This document shows, in pieces, positions 52,780-61,787 of a DNA stretch of 64,000 nucleotides. A program made the position numbers and the translations under genes. The DNA comes from an uncultured Pelagibacteraceae bacterium (lineage in GTDB: Bacteria; Pseudomonadota; Alphaproteobacteria; Pelagibacterales; Pelagibacteraceae): the NCBI GenBank assembly GCA_902573235.1, contig CACGIZ010000001.1, positions 119,399-183,398 on the forward strand, written 5' to 3'. How positions within the stretch are numbered: position 1 is the first letter of the stretch; the number at the start of each line of letters is the position of its first letter. Under the pieces are notes generated by a model. The model searched no databases, was not told where the DNA came from, and was given only the letters and a program-made list of their open reading frames with translations.

Positions 52780-53996
52780 TATCAGAAAAATTTTTTCATT
52801 CTAAAACAGCAATAGTAACTTTATTTGCTGCTTGCTTTGTTGTTTTGATTTCCCTCGGGGTGAGACAAACTTTTGGTTTGTTCTTTGTAGATTTCAATGA
52901 AAGTTTGAAAATCAGTAACACTGCATTTGGCTTTGCAATAGGAGTACAAATGCTAATGTGGGGAATTACAGGTCCAATTTTTGGAGCAATAGCTGATAGA
53001 TATGGTGGTCACATTGCAATAATTTCAGCATTTATATTTTATACTTTAGGTATTTACTTTTTATATACTGGTCCAAACACTGGCATTTTTTTTCAAATTC
53101 ACATGGGTTTATTAATTGGGATTGGACTTGGTGGAACAGCAATAAGTATTCCAATGTCAGTAGTTGGAAAGCATTTTCCCTTATCAACTAGAACAATTGC
53201 AATGAGCTTTGTAACAGCAATAGGGTCCTTTGGTTATTTTCTTTCTCCAATTTTTACAAATTATTCTTTGAGTGAACATGGTTGGAATTATACTTTGTTT
53301 GTCTTTGCTATTTTTTTGCTTACTGGTTTAATAGCTGCTTATTTTGTAAGATCTCCCTCAGAAACTGAAAGTGTTGAGAAGTCATCTAATCAATCATTTA
53401 AAGAAGCTATAACTGAAGCTTTTAAAACTAAAAGTTATGTTTTACTTGTTTCAGGCTTTTTTGTTTGTGGTTTTCATATCACTCTAGTTGGCACCCATGT
53501 TCCCAAGTACGTTATTGATAGAGGATTAGAAAATTGGACAGCTGCAGCTATATTATCTTTAATTGGTTTATTTAATATATTTGGCTCATTGTTAAGTGGT
53601 TATCTATCAGCAAAAATGAGTAAAAAAATTATTCTAAGTGGGATTTATTTTTTAAGAGGAGTTTCTATTGTTCTTTTTATATTCACACCAGCAAGTAATA
53701 TCAGTGCATTTTTATTTGGAGCAAGTTTTGGTTTTTTATGGCTTTCAACTGTGCCAGCCACCAGCGGGATAGTTGCACATTTGTTTGGTACAAAATATTT
53801 AGGTCTTTTATATGGAATTGTATTTTTAAGTCATCAAATAGGGTCTTTTTTTGGTGCATATTTAGGAGGTTTATTTCATGATTTGTATGGTTCTTATGAT
53901 TATGCGTGGTATTTAGCAATTGCTTTATCAGTATTCGCAGCAATAATACACCTGCCTATTAAGGAAGAACCAGTATTGAGATTAAAAACAGAATAA
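52776..53996 (+). CDS. Major facilitator superfamily transporter
   Basis: A 406-residue protein with about twelve membrane segments. The MFS motif after helix 2 appears as GAIADRYGGHIAIISAF (G...DR.GGR), and a similar SGYLSAKMSKKIILSG lies after helix 8. The substrate cannot be predicted. The ATG overlaps the metC stop (ATGA), and pabB starts one base after its stop, so it is part of a long operon. Confidence 0.9.
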   Translation: MISEKFFHSKTAIVTLFAACFVVLISLGVRQTFGLFFVDFNESLKISNTAFGFAIGVQMLMWGITGPIFGAIADRYGGHIAIISAFIFYTLGIYFLYTGPNTGIFFQIHMGLLIGIGLGGTAISIPMSVVGKHFPLSTRTIAMSFVTAIGSFGYFLSPIFTNYSLSEHGWNYTLFVFAIFLLTGLIAAYFVRSPSETESVEKSSNQSFKEAITEAFKTKSYVLLVSGFFVCGFHITLVGTHVPKYVIDRGLENWTAAAILSLIGLFNIFGSLLSGYLSAKMSKKIILSGIYFLRGVSIVLFIFTPASNISAFLFGASFGFLWLSTVPATSGIVAHLFGTKYLGLLYGIVFLSHQIGSFFGAYLGGLFHDLYGSYDYAWYLAIALSVFAAIIHLPIKEEPVLRLKTE

Positions 53997-53997
53997 A

Positions 53998-55149
53998 TTG
54001 AGTAAGCAAAATCAATTAACAGAAATTCATCAATCAGGAAAACCTTATATTATTTATAAATCTCAAAAAGGGTTTGATCTTTATACAGATTTTTCCAAAA
54101 AAATTATTTTAAATAATAAAAACGTTAAAAGTTTTTTAGGTAAAAAAAATAAAAAAAAATCAAAAAATACTGACCTTTTTATTGGCTTCTTTGGTTATGA
54201 ATTGTTAAATAATTTGATTGATATCAAACTTCCAAAACAAAAAAATTTGAATTTTCCAAAAGGTATTTTTTATAAACCTGAAAAAAGGTTAAAACTGAGT
54301 AATAATTTGAAGTATAATTTAAAAAATTTTAAATCTGGAAGTTTTAAAATAAATATAAATAGAAAAACTTATACAAATATATTTAATAGATTTAAAAAAA
54401 AGATAAAAAGTGGTGAAACTTATCAAATTAAAATTTGCACTAAATACAAAACTAAATCGAAAATTGATCCTTTGGATTTTTTTTCGAGGTTATCTAATAC
54501 TAATTTAGCACCAGAAGCCTTTATGATTAAAGATACTCATTACTCAATAATTAGCTGTTCTCCTGAAAATTTGATAACAAAAAAAGGGAATGATATATCT
54601 ACAAAACCAATAGCTGGGACTGTTAAAAAAACAAAATACTTAAATAAGATAAAAGCATTAAGTTATTTTAGAAAAAACCTAAAAGAAACTAAAGAACATA
54701 ACATGATTGTTGATATGGAAAGAAATGATTTATCAAGAATTTGTAAGGTTGGCTCTGTAAAATTATCTAAACAGAAAATTGTTGAAGAGTATAAAGATCT
54801 TTTTCACTACGTGAGTTTAGTTAAGGGTAAATTAAAAGAAAATATCAATAATCTTGATATAATTAAAGCAATGATGCCAGGAGGTTCAGTCATTGGTTGT
54901 CCAAAGATAAATACACTTAATCTTTTAAATAATCAGGAAAAAGAAAATAGAAATATTTATACGGGTAGTTTTGGTTACATAAAATTTAATGGAGATATGA
55001 GATTTAATATAATTATACGTTCTATTCTTAATTTTAAAAATATATCTGAAATCTCAGTAGCATCAGGTGTTGTTGTTGATAGTAATGCCAATCATGAATT
55101 CAATGAAAATTTTATCAAAGCTAAAGCATTAATAGATTTATTCAAATGA
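53998..55149 (+). CDS. pabB: Aminodeoxychorismate synthase component I
   Basis: A 383-residue chorismate-binding enzyme beginning with TTG one base after the MFS gene. Motifs are INRKTYTNIFNRFKKKIKSGETYQIKICTKYK, SIISCSPENLITKK, TKPIAGTVKKTKY, HNMIVDMERNDLSRICKVGSV and MMPGGSVIGCPKINTL. The pabA gene overlaps its end by four bases, and pabC follows, which supports PabB over TrpE. It makes 4-amino-4-deoxychorismate for folate. Confidence 0.93.
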   Translation: MSKQNQLTEIHQSGKPYIIYKSQKGFDLYTDFSKKIILNNKNVKSFLGKKNKKKSKNTDLFIGFFGYELLNNLIDIKLPKQKNLNFPKGIFYKPEKRLKLSNNLKYNLKNFKSGSFKININRKTYTNIFNRFKKKIKSGETYQIKICTKYKTKSKIDPLDFFSRLSNTNLAPEAFMIKDTHYSIISCSPENLITKKGNDISTKPIAGTVKKTKYLNKIKALSYFRKNLKETKEHNMIVDMERNDLSRICKVGSVKLSKQKIVEEYKDLFHYVSLVKGKLKENINNLDIIKAMMPGGSVIGCPKINTLNLLNNQEKENRNIYTGSFGYIKFNGDMRFNIIIRSILNFKNISEISVASGVVVDSNANHEFNENFIKAKALIDLFK

Positions 55150-55703
55150 TTTACGTGATAGATCATAACGATTCTTTTACTCATAATGTAGTTCATCAAT
55201 TTGCTTTATTTGATTCAGTTGAGTGTGATCAGTATAGTCAAATAAACGAAAAAAAACTAGAGCAAGCTTCAACAATAGTTTTTTCACCTGGACCAGGAAA
55301 TCCAAAAAATTACCCAATCACATCTAAGATATATAAAAAGTTTAAGGGAAAAAAAAAGATGATAGGTATTTGTTTAGGATTTCAGCACATTCTTTTTTGT
55401 GAAGGTGCAAAAATTATTGAACAGAAAAAAATATATCATGGTTTTCAATCAAATATTAAAGTAGTCAACAAAAAATCTATGTTTAAAAAAGGAAAAATAT
55501 TTAAAGTTGGTAGGTATCATTCTTTGAAATTAAAAGAACCTTTCCAATCTAATAATTTTGAGATAACTATGAGATGTTTAATTTCAAAAGTTGCGATGGC
55601 TTTTGAAAATAATAAGGAAAAAATTTATGGATTTCAATTTCATCCAGAATCTTTTTTAACTATAAATGGCAACTTACTTATTAAAAAAATCTTATCAGCT
55701 TAA
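55146..55703 (+). CDS. pabA: Aminodeoxychorismate synthase component II (glutamine amidotransferase)
   Basis: A 185-residue class I glutamine amidotransferase: VFSPGPGNPKNY, the nucleophile loop MIGICLGFQHILF with Cys at about residue 77, and KIYGFQFHPESF with the catalytic His and Glu. It provides ammonia to PabB. It overlaps pabB by four bases and pabC by 38 bases. Confidence 0.95.
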   Translation: MIYVIDHNDSFTHNVVHQFALFDSVECDQYSQINEKKLEQASTIVFSPGPGNPKNYPITSKIYKKFKGKKKMIGICLGFQHILFCEGAKIIEQKKIYHGFQSNIKVVNKKSMFKKGKIFKVGRYHSLKLKEPFQSNNFEITMRCLISKVAMAFENNKEKIYGFQFHPESFLTINGNLLIKKILSA

Positions 55704-56439
55704 AGACTTAAAACAGGTAGAATTCAATGATCTTTGGGGAGATCACGGAATTTTTACTACAATGTGGATTTTTGGAAAACCAGCTAAAATATTGTTCTTT
55801 AATAACCATTTAACAAATCTAATTTTATCGTTAAAAAAATACCAGATAAAAAAAAAATCTTTAAAAACAGATATCTTAAAAATAATAAATTTAAATTTAT
55901 CTAAAAAGAAAAAATATAATCATTTACTTAGAATTGCTGTAAATAAGAAAATTATATCAATTTCTTTAAGAAAAAGAGTCAAACCAAAATCAAATTTTAA
56001 TTTAAAGTTAGCAAAAATAAGAAGAGAAAAGCCTCAATTTAAAAATCTTAAATATAAAAAAATACTATCATATCTTTCAAAAATGGATAATTCTCAATCA
56101 GATATTGCTCTTGTGTTTAATAAAAAGATTTTAGAAACCGGCACTTCTAATTTATTATTTGTCAAAGATAAAAAATTTTTTACACCAAAAAAAGATTATT
56201 ATGAGGGAAATACTTATAAATTTTTTAAATCAAAGATTAAAAGAATAATAAAAAAAGATATTTTATTAAAAGAAATTAAAAATTATGATGAAATTTTACT
56301 TTTAGGTTCAGGTAAAGGTGTTACATCAGTAAAATCAATAAATGAAATTAAATGGAAAAGAAAAAGTCTAAAAAAATTTAATTTTCTCTCAAAACAATAT
56401 GACTTAGTCATCAAAAATTGCAATTTTTATAGATTTTAA
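55666..56439 (+). CDS. pabC: Aminodeoxychorismate lyase-like, aminotransferase class IV
   Basis: A 257-residue fold-type IV PLP protein. The PLP-lysine region lies in SLRKRVKPKSNFNLKLAKIRREKPQFKNLKYKKI, and DIALVFNKKILETGTSNLLFVKDKKFFTPKKDYYEGNTYKF is the typical E-x-(S/T)-x-x-N-L cofactor segment. With pabA and pabB it would complete p-aminobenzoate synthesis. The start lies within pabA (38-base overlap), so a later start is possible. Confidence 0.85.
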   Translation: MATYLLKKSYQLKDLKQVEFNDLWGDHGIFTTMWIFGKPAKILFFNNHLTNLILSLKKYQIKKKSLKTDILKIINLNLSKKKKYNHLLRIAVNKKIISISLRKRVKPKSNFNLKLAKIRREKPQFKNLKYKKILSYLSKMDNSQSDIALVFNKKILETGTSNLLFVKDKKFFTPKKDYYEGNTYKFFKSKIKRIIKKDILLKEIKNYDEILLLGSGKGVTSVKSINEIKWKRKSLKKFNFLSKQYDLVIKNCNFYRF

Positions 56440-56443
56440 GCAA

Positions 56444-56842
56444 ATGAAAGACCCAAATAATCCTTGTTTATTTTGTAATAGTGAGGAAAGTGGATGTGCA
56501 CATGAAAATGATCTGGCATATGCTAGCTATGACTCATATCCAGTCTCAGAATATCATTGCTTAATTATTCCTAAAAGACACATAAAAGATTATTTTGATT
56601 TATCTAATGAGGAATTGATTGCGTGTAATAAATTAATTAAAATTGTAAAAAAAGAAATTACAAATAAAGACTCATCAGTAAAAGGATTTAATTTAGGAAC
56701 TAATATTGGAAAAGTTTCAGGTCAATCTATTTTACATTGTCACTTTCATTTGATTCCTAGAAGAGAAGGTGATGTTGAGAGTCCCCAGGGAGGAGTAAGA
56801 TCTGTGATCCCAAAAAAACAACATTATAAAAGAGATAAATAG
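56444..56842 (+). CDS. HIT-family nucleotide hydrolase
   Basis: A 132-residue HIT protein. It has the zinc-type NPCLFCNSEES N-terminus (CxxC), HCLIIPKRHIKDYFDL and the catalytic histidine triad HCHFHLIPR near residues 104-112. It hydrolyses nucleoside phosphoramidates or dinucleoside polyphosphates. It starts four bases after pabC and is separated from aprM by a promoter. Confidence 0.93.
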   Translation: MKDPNNPCLFCNSEESGCAHENDLAYASYDSYPVSEYHCLIIPKRHIKDYFDLSNEELIACNKLIKIVKKEITNKDSSVKGFNLGTNIGKVSGQSILHCHFHLIPRREGDVESPQGGVRSVIPKKQHYKRDK

Positions 56843-56877
56843 CCAATTATTAAAGACAAATTGACCTGAGTTTGAGG

Positions 56878-56905
56878 TTGAACTATTAATTCAACTATAT
56901 ATAAA
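56878..56905 (+). promoter_or_regulatory. Candidate sigma-70 promoter of aprMBA
   Basis: TTGAAC (56878-56883) and TATAAA (56900-56905) are separated by 16 bases, about 36 bases before the aprM ATG. A short dyad, gttgaa-ctattaa-ttcaac, overlaps the spacer and could be an operator. Assigned by pattern only. Confidence 0.45.
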
Positions 56906-56941
56906 ACTTAAAACTAATTCTAATTTTAACTAAAGGCGGAA

Positions 56942-57736
56942 ATGTTAAACAACAATCCTTTTTCTTTATTAGCTGAAACAGTATCGCCACTTACAATGCA
57001 ATACTTTATCATTGCTATGGTTCTTTTAATAGCTATTGGGACGATTATTCAGATGATCCACCACAAAAATCTTACATATTTTTTTAACAATGCAAAAAAA
57101 GCAAAATTAGCAGCTACAAAAAAATTAGGTGTAGGAGAAAAAGTTTCCGTCATAGCGAAAACAACAGTAGTAGATATTGGTACAACTTCTGAATTGGGTT
57201 TTGGTAAAAGAAGACTCGCACATGTTCTTGGAATGTATGGAACAATTTTGTTTTGGGTTTCTTCTGCCATCTTAGTTTTTTGTTACACAGGTGCTGATAA
57301 ACCAAATTCTCAAACTTGGTCGATCATTTGGCATGTAGGAGCAATATTAACTTGTTTAGGAGGTTATTGGTTTTGGTTTTTTTTAAGAGTCGATGTTTCA
57401 GCAGAAGCTCATCCATGGTATAGAATTATAAAAGCTGATTTATTTGTTTTAGCTTTACTGGCATGCTCAACTTTTGGCTTAGCTTGGTCATACACTCAAT
57501 TTAGTGGCCAAACTGGTTTATCATATTTATTTTTGACTTTATTTATTGCCTCTAATTTAATTTTATTTGGTGGAGTGTATTGGTCTAAATTTGCTCATAT
57601 GTTCTATAAACCTGGAGCTGCAATACAAAAGAATTTAGCAGAAGCTGATGGTTCAAGAGATAATCTTCCACCACCTGCTGATGCTCCTGAGCAATTTGGC
57701 CTAGGAATAAAAAGAGAAGAGCCAAAACATTATTAA
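56942..57736 (+). CDS. aprM: Adenylylsulfate reductase membrane anchor
   Basis: A 264-residue protein with about five membrane helices that anchors AprAB and is thought to pass electrons to the quinone pool. Recognisable parts are an N-terminal TMQYFIIAMVLLIAIGTIIQMIHH, FGKRRLAHVLGMYGTILFWVSSAILVF, HVGAILTCLGGYWFWFFLRVDVSAEAHPWYR and GGVYWSKFAHMFYKPGAA, with several histidines that can hold heme. Place and size match AprM of sulfur-oxidising and SAR11 bacteria. The aprB gene follows 32 bases later. Confidence 0.85.
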   Translation: MLNNNPFSLLAETVSPLTMQYFIIAMVLLIAIGTIIQMIHHKNLTYFFNNAKKAKLAATKKLGVGEKVSVIAKTTVVDIGTTSELGFGKRRLAHVLGMYGTILFWVSSAILVFCYTGADKPNSQTWSIIWHVGAILTCLGGYWFWFFLRVDVSAEAHPWYRIIKADLFVLALLACSTFGLAWSYTQFSGQTGLSYLFLTLFIASNLILFGGVYWSKFAHMFYKPGAAIQKNLAEADGSRDNLPPPADAPEQFGLGIKREEPKHY

Positions 57737-57768
57737 TATGTTAATAGGAAAAGGAGAAAATTAAAATT

Positions 57769-58239
57769 ATGTCAACTTTTGTATACATGACAAGATGTGA
57801 TGGATGTGGTCATTGCGTGGATATTTGTCCATCAGATATAATGCACATAGATGAAAATATTAGACGTGCAAAAAATATAGAACCTAATTTTTGCTGGGAA
57901 TGCTACTCTTGCGTAAAGGCTTGCCCAAATCATGCTATTGATGTCAGAGGTTATGCTGACTTTGCGCCAATGGGGCATAGTGTTAGAGTTAGAAGAGAAG
58001 AAGAAAAAGGAACTATCTCTTGGAAAATTAAATTCAGAAATGGTACTGAGAAAAATTTTGTATCTCCAATTACCACAAAACCTTGGGGAAAATTTATTCC
58101 AAAACTTGCTGAGGGTGATAAGCCTAATCAAGGAGAAATAAATTCTCAAAGACTTTATACTGAACCAGAGGGACTGAATACTAATCAAGAATTGCCATCT
58201 GTTCCAAAAGAGTCTTTTAAAAAAGGTGTTTATTATTAA
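57769..58239 (+). CDS. aprB: Adenylylsulfate reductase beta subunit
   Basis: A 156-residue iron-sulfur subunit. Two [4Fe-4S] motifs are visible: RCDGCGHCVDICPSD (residues ~9-23) and NFCWECYSCVKACPNHAID (~42-60). The C-terminal tail (FGKFIPKLAEGDKP onwards) wraps around AprA in known structures. It overlaps aprA by one base. Confidence 0.95.
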   Translation: MSTFVYMTRCDGCGHCVDICPSDIMHIDENIRRAKNIEPNFCWECYSCVKACPNHAIDVRGYADFAPMGHSVRVRREEEKGTISWKIKFRNGTEKNFVSPITTKPWGKFIPKLAEGDKPNQGEINSQRLYTEPEGLNTNQELPSVPKESFKKGVYY

Positions 58240-60098
58240 TGGCTAAACATAAAACTCATTACGAAGAATGCGATGTACTAGTGGTTGGTGGTGGTATGGC
58301 TGGTACAGGTGCTACTTTCGAGGCAAGGCACTGGGGTAGAGACTTAAAAATTGTTTGTGTTGAAAAAGCAAACATAGATAGAAGTGGAGCTGTAGCTCAA
58401 GGTCTGTATGCAATCAATTGTTATATGGGAATGCAATGGAATGAAAACCAACCTGAAGACCATGTGCGATATGCAAGAAATGATTTAATGGGAATGGTAA
58501 GAGAAGATTTAGGATACGATATGGCTCGTCATGTGGACTCAACTGTTCACATGTTTGACGAATGGGGTCTTCCAATGATGAAAAACGAAAAAACTGGTAG
58601 ATACCTTAGAGAGGGTAAGTGGCAAATTATGATTCATGGTGAGAGTTATAAGCCAATAGTTGCTGAAGCTGCAAAAAAATCTGCTGATAAAATTTATAAC
58701 AGAATAATGATAACTCATTTGCTCATGGATGAGGCCCAAGAAAATAGAATTGGTGGGGCAGTTGGTTTTAATATGAGAACTGGTGATTTCCATGTCTTTA
58801 GAGCTAAAACTGTGATTGTTGCTGCTGGAGGAGCATCTCATATATTTAAACCAAGAGCAGTTGGAGAAGGAATGGGTAGAACTTGGTATGCTCCTTGGAG
58901 TAACGGCTCTGCATATGCATTACCAATTGCAGCAGGTGCAAAAATGACTCAAATGGAAAATAGAATTGTACTATGTAGATTCAAAGATGGTTATGGACCA
59001 GTTGGTGCATATTTTTTACATTTAAAAACATATACACAAAATGCTAATGGTGAAAACTATGAGAAAAAATGGTATGACCAAACTAAAGAATTAGTTGGAG
59101 AGTATATCGATCATCATCCAACACCTACTTGCTTAAGAAATCATGCATTTATACAAGAAGTGGCTGCAGGTGGAGGACCAATTCAGATGGTTACTAAAGA
59201 AGCTTTTCAAGATCCACATTTAGAAACAGTTGGATGGGAAAACTTTTTAGGAATGACAGTTGGTCAAGCTGTAGTTTGGGCATCGCAAAATATTGATCCA
59301 AAATATACAAATCCTGAGCTAACTACATCTGAGCCTTACGTTATGGGATCACATGCAACATGTTCTGGAGCTTGGGTAAGTGGACCAGAAGATTTATCAC
59401 CACCAGAATACTTCTGGGGATATAATAGAATGTTAACTATAGACGGTCTTTTTGGTGCAGGTGATACCGTTGGTGGAAGTGCTCACAAATTTTCGTCGGG
59501 TTCATTTACCGAGGGAAGATTAGCTGCAAAAGCAGCTGTTAAATATATTGAAGATAAAAAAGCTGAGGGAATTAATGTATCAGACAAACAGTGCGAGAAT
59601 TTTAAAATTGCTGTATACAAACCACTAGATACTTATACTATTGCTCAAAATGAAATCACAGGTGGAACGGTTTCACCAAGTTATATTTCTCCAATTCAAG
59701 GTTTACAAAGACTTCAAAAAATTATGGATGAATACGTTGGTGGAATTACATCTAATTATATGACTAACGGAAATATGTTAAAAAGAGCTTTAGAGCTTCT
59801 TGAATGGCTTCAAGAGGACCTAGAAAAAGTCGGAGCGGAAGATTATCATCAATTAATGAGAGCATGGGAATTAAAACATAGAGCTTTAACTTCTCAATGT
59901 GTAACAGAGCACACTTTATTTAGAGAGGAAACACGTTGGCCCGGGTATTACTACAGAGGTGACCACATGAAGCTTGATGATGAGAACTGGCACTGTCTAA
60001 CAGTTTCAAGAAGAGACCCTAAAACAGGTAAATTCACAATGGAAAAGGTGCCTGTTTATCATATAGTTGATGAGAACGAGAAGAAAAAAGCCTCTTAA
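58239..60098 (+). CDS. aprA: Adenylylsulfate reductase alpha subunit
   Basis: A 619-residue FAD enzyme catalysing sulfite + AMP to APS plus two electrons, in the oxidative direction inferred here. FAD motif YEECDVLVVGGGMAGTGATFEARHWG is at the N-terminus, with VIVAAGGASHIFKPRAVGEGMGRTWY, MGSHATCSGAWVSGPED, LFGAGDTVGGSAHKFSSGSFTEGR and RWPGYYYRGDHMKLDDENWHCL near the C-terminus as further ligands. No sat (ATP sulfurylase) gene follows, unlike in many sulfur oxidisers. Confidence 0.97.
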   Translation: MAKHKTHYEECDVLVVGGGMAGTGATFEARHWGRDLKIVCVEKANIDRSGAVAQGLYAINCYMGMQWNENQPEDHVRYARNDLMGMVREDLGYDMARHVDSTVHMFDEWGLPMMKNEKTGRYLREGKWQIMIHGESYKPIVAEAAKKSADKIYNRIMITHLLMDEAQENRIGGAVGFNMRTGDFHVFRAKTVIVAAGGASHIFKPRAVGEGMGRTWYAPWSNGSAYALPIAAGAKMTQMENRIVLCRFKDGYGPVGAYFLHLKTYTQNANGENYEKKWYDQTKELVGEYIDHHPTPTCLRNHAFIQEVAAGGGPIQMVTKEAFQDPHLETVGWENFLGMTVGQAVVWASQNIDPKYTNPELTTSEPYVMGSHATCSGAWVSGPEDLSPPEYFWGYNRMLTIDGLFGAGDTVGGSAHKFSSGSFTEGRLAAKAAVKYIEDKKAEGINVSDKQCENFKIAVYKPLDTYTIAQNEITGGTVSPSYISPIQGLQRLQKIMDEYVGGITSNYMTNGNMLKRALELLEWLQEDLEKVGAEDYHQLMRAWELKHRALTSQCVTEHTLFREETRWPGYYYRGDHMKLDDENWHCLTVSRRDPKTGKFTMEKVPVYHIVDENEKKKAS

Positions 60099-60120
60099 TC
60101 AATTTTAAAGAATAAAAGCT

Positions 60121-60471
60121 ATGGATCTTTTATCCAAATCTGATGATGAAATATTTGCTATAGGCAAGCCATTTTGGGAAAACTTAGTAAGATCTTCAAA
60201 TCTTAAAGATTATGGGGGTTTTACAAGAGATTTTTCTACACAAATGTTATTTGGTGCTAACGAGGTAGAACTGGGTAAACAGTGGGCCAACAACGAGCTT
60301 ATTACTAACCTTAATGAAACCTATGAACCTTTCGGCACATTAAGAAGGGGTGAACACATAACCGTTCTTATCAAGCAAACAAACAAGAAAATTCCTGGAG
60401 AGTTTCTAGGAAGACTGGTTTTAGGAGTTGAGGATGGAGAGATTAAGGTCTTTGGTGCAACGATCTACTAA
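60121..60471 (+). CDS. Conserved unknown protein behind aprA, 116 aa
   Basis: A soluble protein, MDLLSKSDDEIFAIGKPFWE, with an internal DYGGFTRDFSTQMLFGANEVELG and a C-terminal GEHITVLIKQTNKKIPGEFLGRLVLGVEDGEIKVFGATIY. The layout (helical N-terminus, then beta strands) is suggestive of an NTF2-like fold. It is 22 bases from aprA and thus very probably cotranscribed. I do not recognise a family. Possible roles are substrate handling, assembly or substitution of a subunit of the sulfite-oxidising complex. Confidence 0.7.
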   Translation: MDLLSKSDDEIFAIGKPFWENLVRSSNLKDYGGFTRDFSTQMLFGANEVELGKQWANNELITNLNETYEPFGTLRRGEHITVLIKQTNKKIPGEFLGRLVLGVEDGEIKVFGATIY

Positions 60472-60503
60472 TTCAAAAAATTACTGTTCCTAGTAATTAT
60501 TGT

Positions 60504-60531
60504 TTGACAATTTTTACCCTGGGTGTATTCA
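60504..60531 (+). promoter_or_regulatory. Candidate promoter of the small protein/TauE unit
   Basis: A perfect -35 TTGACA (60504-60509) with a possible -10 TATTCA (60526-60531), spacer 16. The predicted start of transcription (about 60538) is only a few bases before the ATG at 60541, suggesting a leaderless message. A short hairpin (60479-60498) lies upstream of it. Confidence 0.45.
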
Positions 60532-60540
60532 GAAATATAG

Positions 60541-60675
60541 ATGCATCTTTCAAATATAAAAATTTTCCAAAAAATAAATAACAATAAAACGACTTTTATT
60601 AAAACAGGAATTTTTTCAGCTATAGCTGCTTGTTGGGGTGTTATCTTAGTTGGAACTTTTCTAACTTTTAAATAA
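60541..60675 (+). CDS. Single-span membrane peptide, 44 aa (not in ORF track)
   Basis: From 60541 the frame reads MHLSNIKIFQKINNNKTTFI and then one hydrophobic helix (IFSAIAACWGVILVGTFLTF) with a Lys end. It ends 26 bases before the TauE/SafE gene and begins just downstream of a TTGACA promoter, so it is possibly a small partner or regulator of the exporter. Function unknown. Confidence 0.5.
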   Translation: MHLSNIKIFQKINNNKTTFIKTGIFSAIAACWGVILVGTFLTFK

Positions 60676-60701
60676 ATTATTATTTATAATTTTTATTTTT
60701 A

Positions 60702-61787
60702 ATGGAAGTTTTTTTACCTATAGCTCAAGTATTCATTAATCCAATAGAAATTCTTTTATTAAGTGCCATCGTTGGAGTTCTATCAGGATTATTTGGTGTT
60801 GGTGGTGGATTTTTGATGACACCATTTTTGATTTTTATGGGAATTCCTCCAGCATATGCAGTTGCAAATGAAGCTAATAACATTTTAGCTACATCTGTCT
60901 CAGGATCAACAACTCATTATTTAAAAAATACTTTAGATTATAAAATGGGTTTAATGATTGTAATAGGTGGAGCAATAGGAACTACTTTAGGAATTTATAC
61001 TTTTACTTATTTTAAAGGTATTGGAAAAATTGATACAGTTATTTCTTTAGCTTATATGTACATACTCGCGATAATTGGAACTTTAATGTTAGTGGAAAGT
61101 CTTGGTGAAATTGATAAAGCAAAAAAAAACGTTGTTGAAAGAAAAAAATTACATGTTCATTACTGGATTCATGGACTGCCTTTCAGGATGAGATTTCCAA
61201 AATCAAAATTATATGAAAGTATTTTTACACCAATTATAATTGGTTTATTTGTTGGATTTATTGCTGCAATAATGGGTATAGGTGGAGCTTTTATATTAGT
61301 GCCTGCAATGATTTATATTATTAAAATGCCAACAAGATTGGTTCCAGGTACATCTTTGTTTGTTACTATTTTTGTGAGTGTAATAGTTACTTTTTTACAT
61401 TCAATTAATTATGGCTCAATAGATCTAATGTTAGTTTTATTATTAGTAGTTGGTTCAATTGTAGGTGTTCAAGTTGGACAAAAACTTGGAGAACAAATTA
61501 ATAGCTCAGGATTAAAAGCTCTACTAGCAATCTTATTACTAGTAGTTGGTATAGCTATTGCTTATGACACTTTTTTTGCTAATGAAATTTCAAATCAAAT
61601 TACAAAAAACCCTGACACGGAGTTGAATTTTTTTTCTAAATTTATTGAGGAATTTTCTGAGGATATGCCTTTCTTCTATGGATTATTTTCTATTATGTTT
61701 GCTGTAATTTTGGGGATTGGTGCAGCGTTTATAAGAAGATTTTTGTCTAATTTGAGAAAAAAATACTTAATTAAAGCTGCTAAATAA
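60702..61787 (+). CDS. TauE/SafE-family sulfite (anion) exporter
   Basis: A 361-residue protein with about eight membrane segments and two family repeats: SGLFGVGGGFLMTPFLIFMGIPPAYAVANEANNILATSVSG and IAAIMGIGGAFILVPAMIYIIKMPTRLVPGTSLFVTIFVS (G.GGG/GiGGaf motif). TauE/SafE members export sulfite, sulfoacetate or related anions. Its place between aprMBA and suyB fits relief of excess sulfite. It overlaps the convergent exporter gene by eight bases. Confidence 0.9.
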   Translation: MEVFLPIAQVFINPIEILLLSAIVGVLSGLFGVGGGFLMTPFLIFMGIPPAYAVANEANNILATSVSGSTTHYLKNTLDYKMGLMIVIGGAIGTTLGIYTFTYFKGIGKIDTVISLAYMYILAIIGTLMLVESLGEIDKAKKNVVERKKLHVHYWIHGLPFRMRFPKSKLYESIFTPIIIGLFVGFIAAIMGIGGAFILVPAMIYIIKMPTRLVPGTSLFVTIFVSVIVTFLHSINYGSIDLMLVLLLVVGSIVGVQVGQKLGEQINSSGLKALLAILLLVVGIAIAYDTFFANEISNQITKNPDTELNFFSKFIEEFSEDMPFFYGLFSIMFAVILGIGAAFIRRFLSNLRKKYLIKAAK

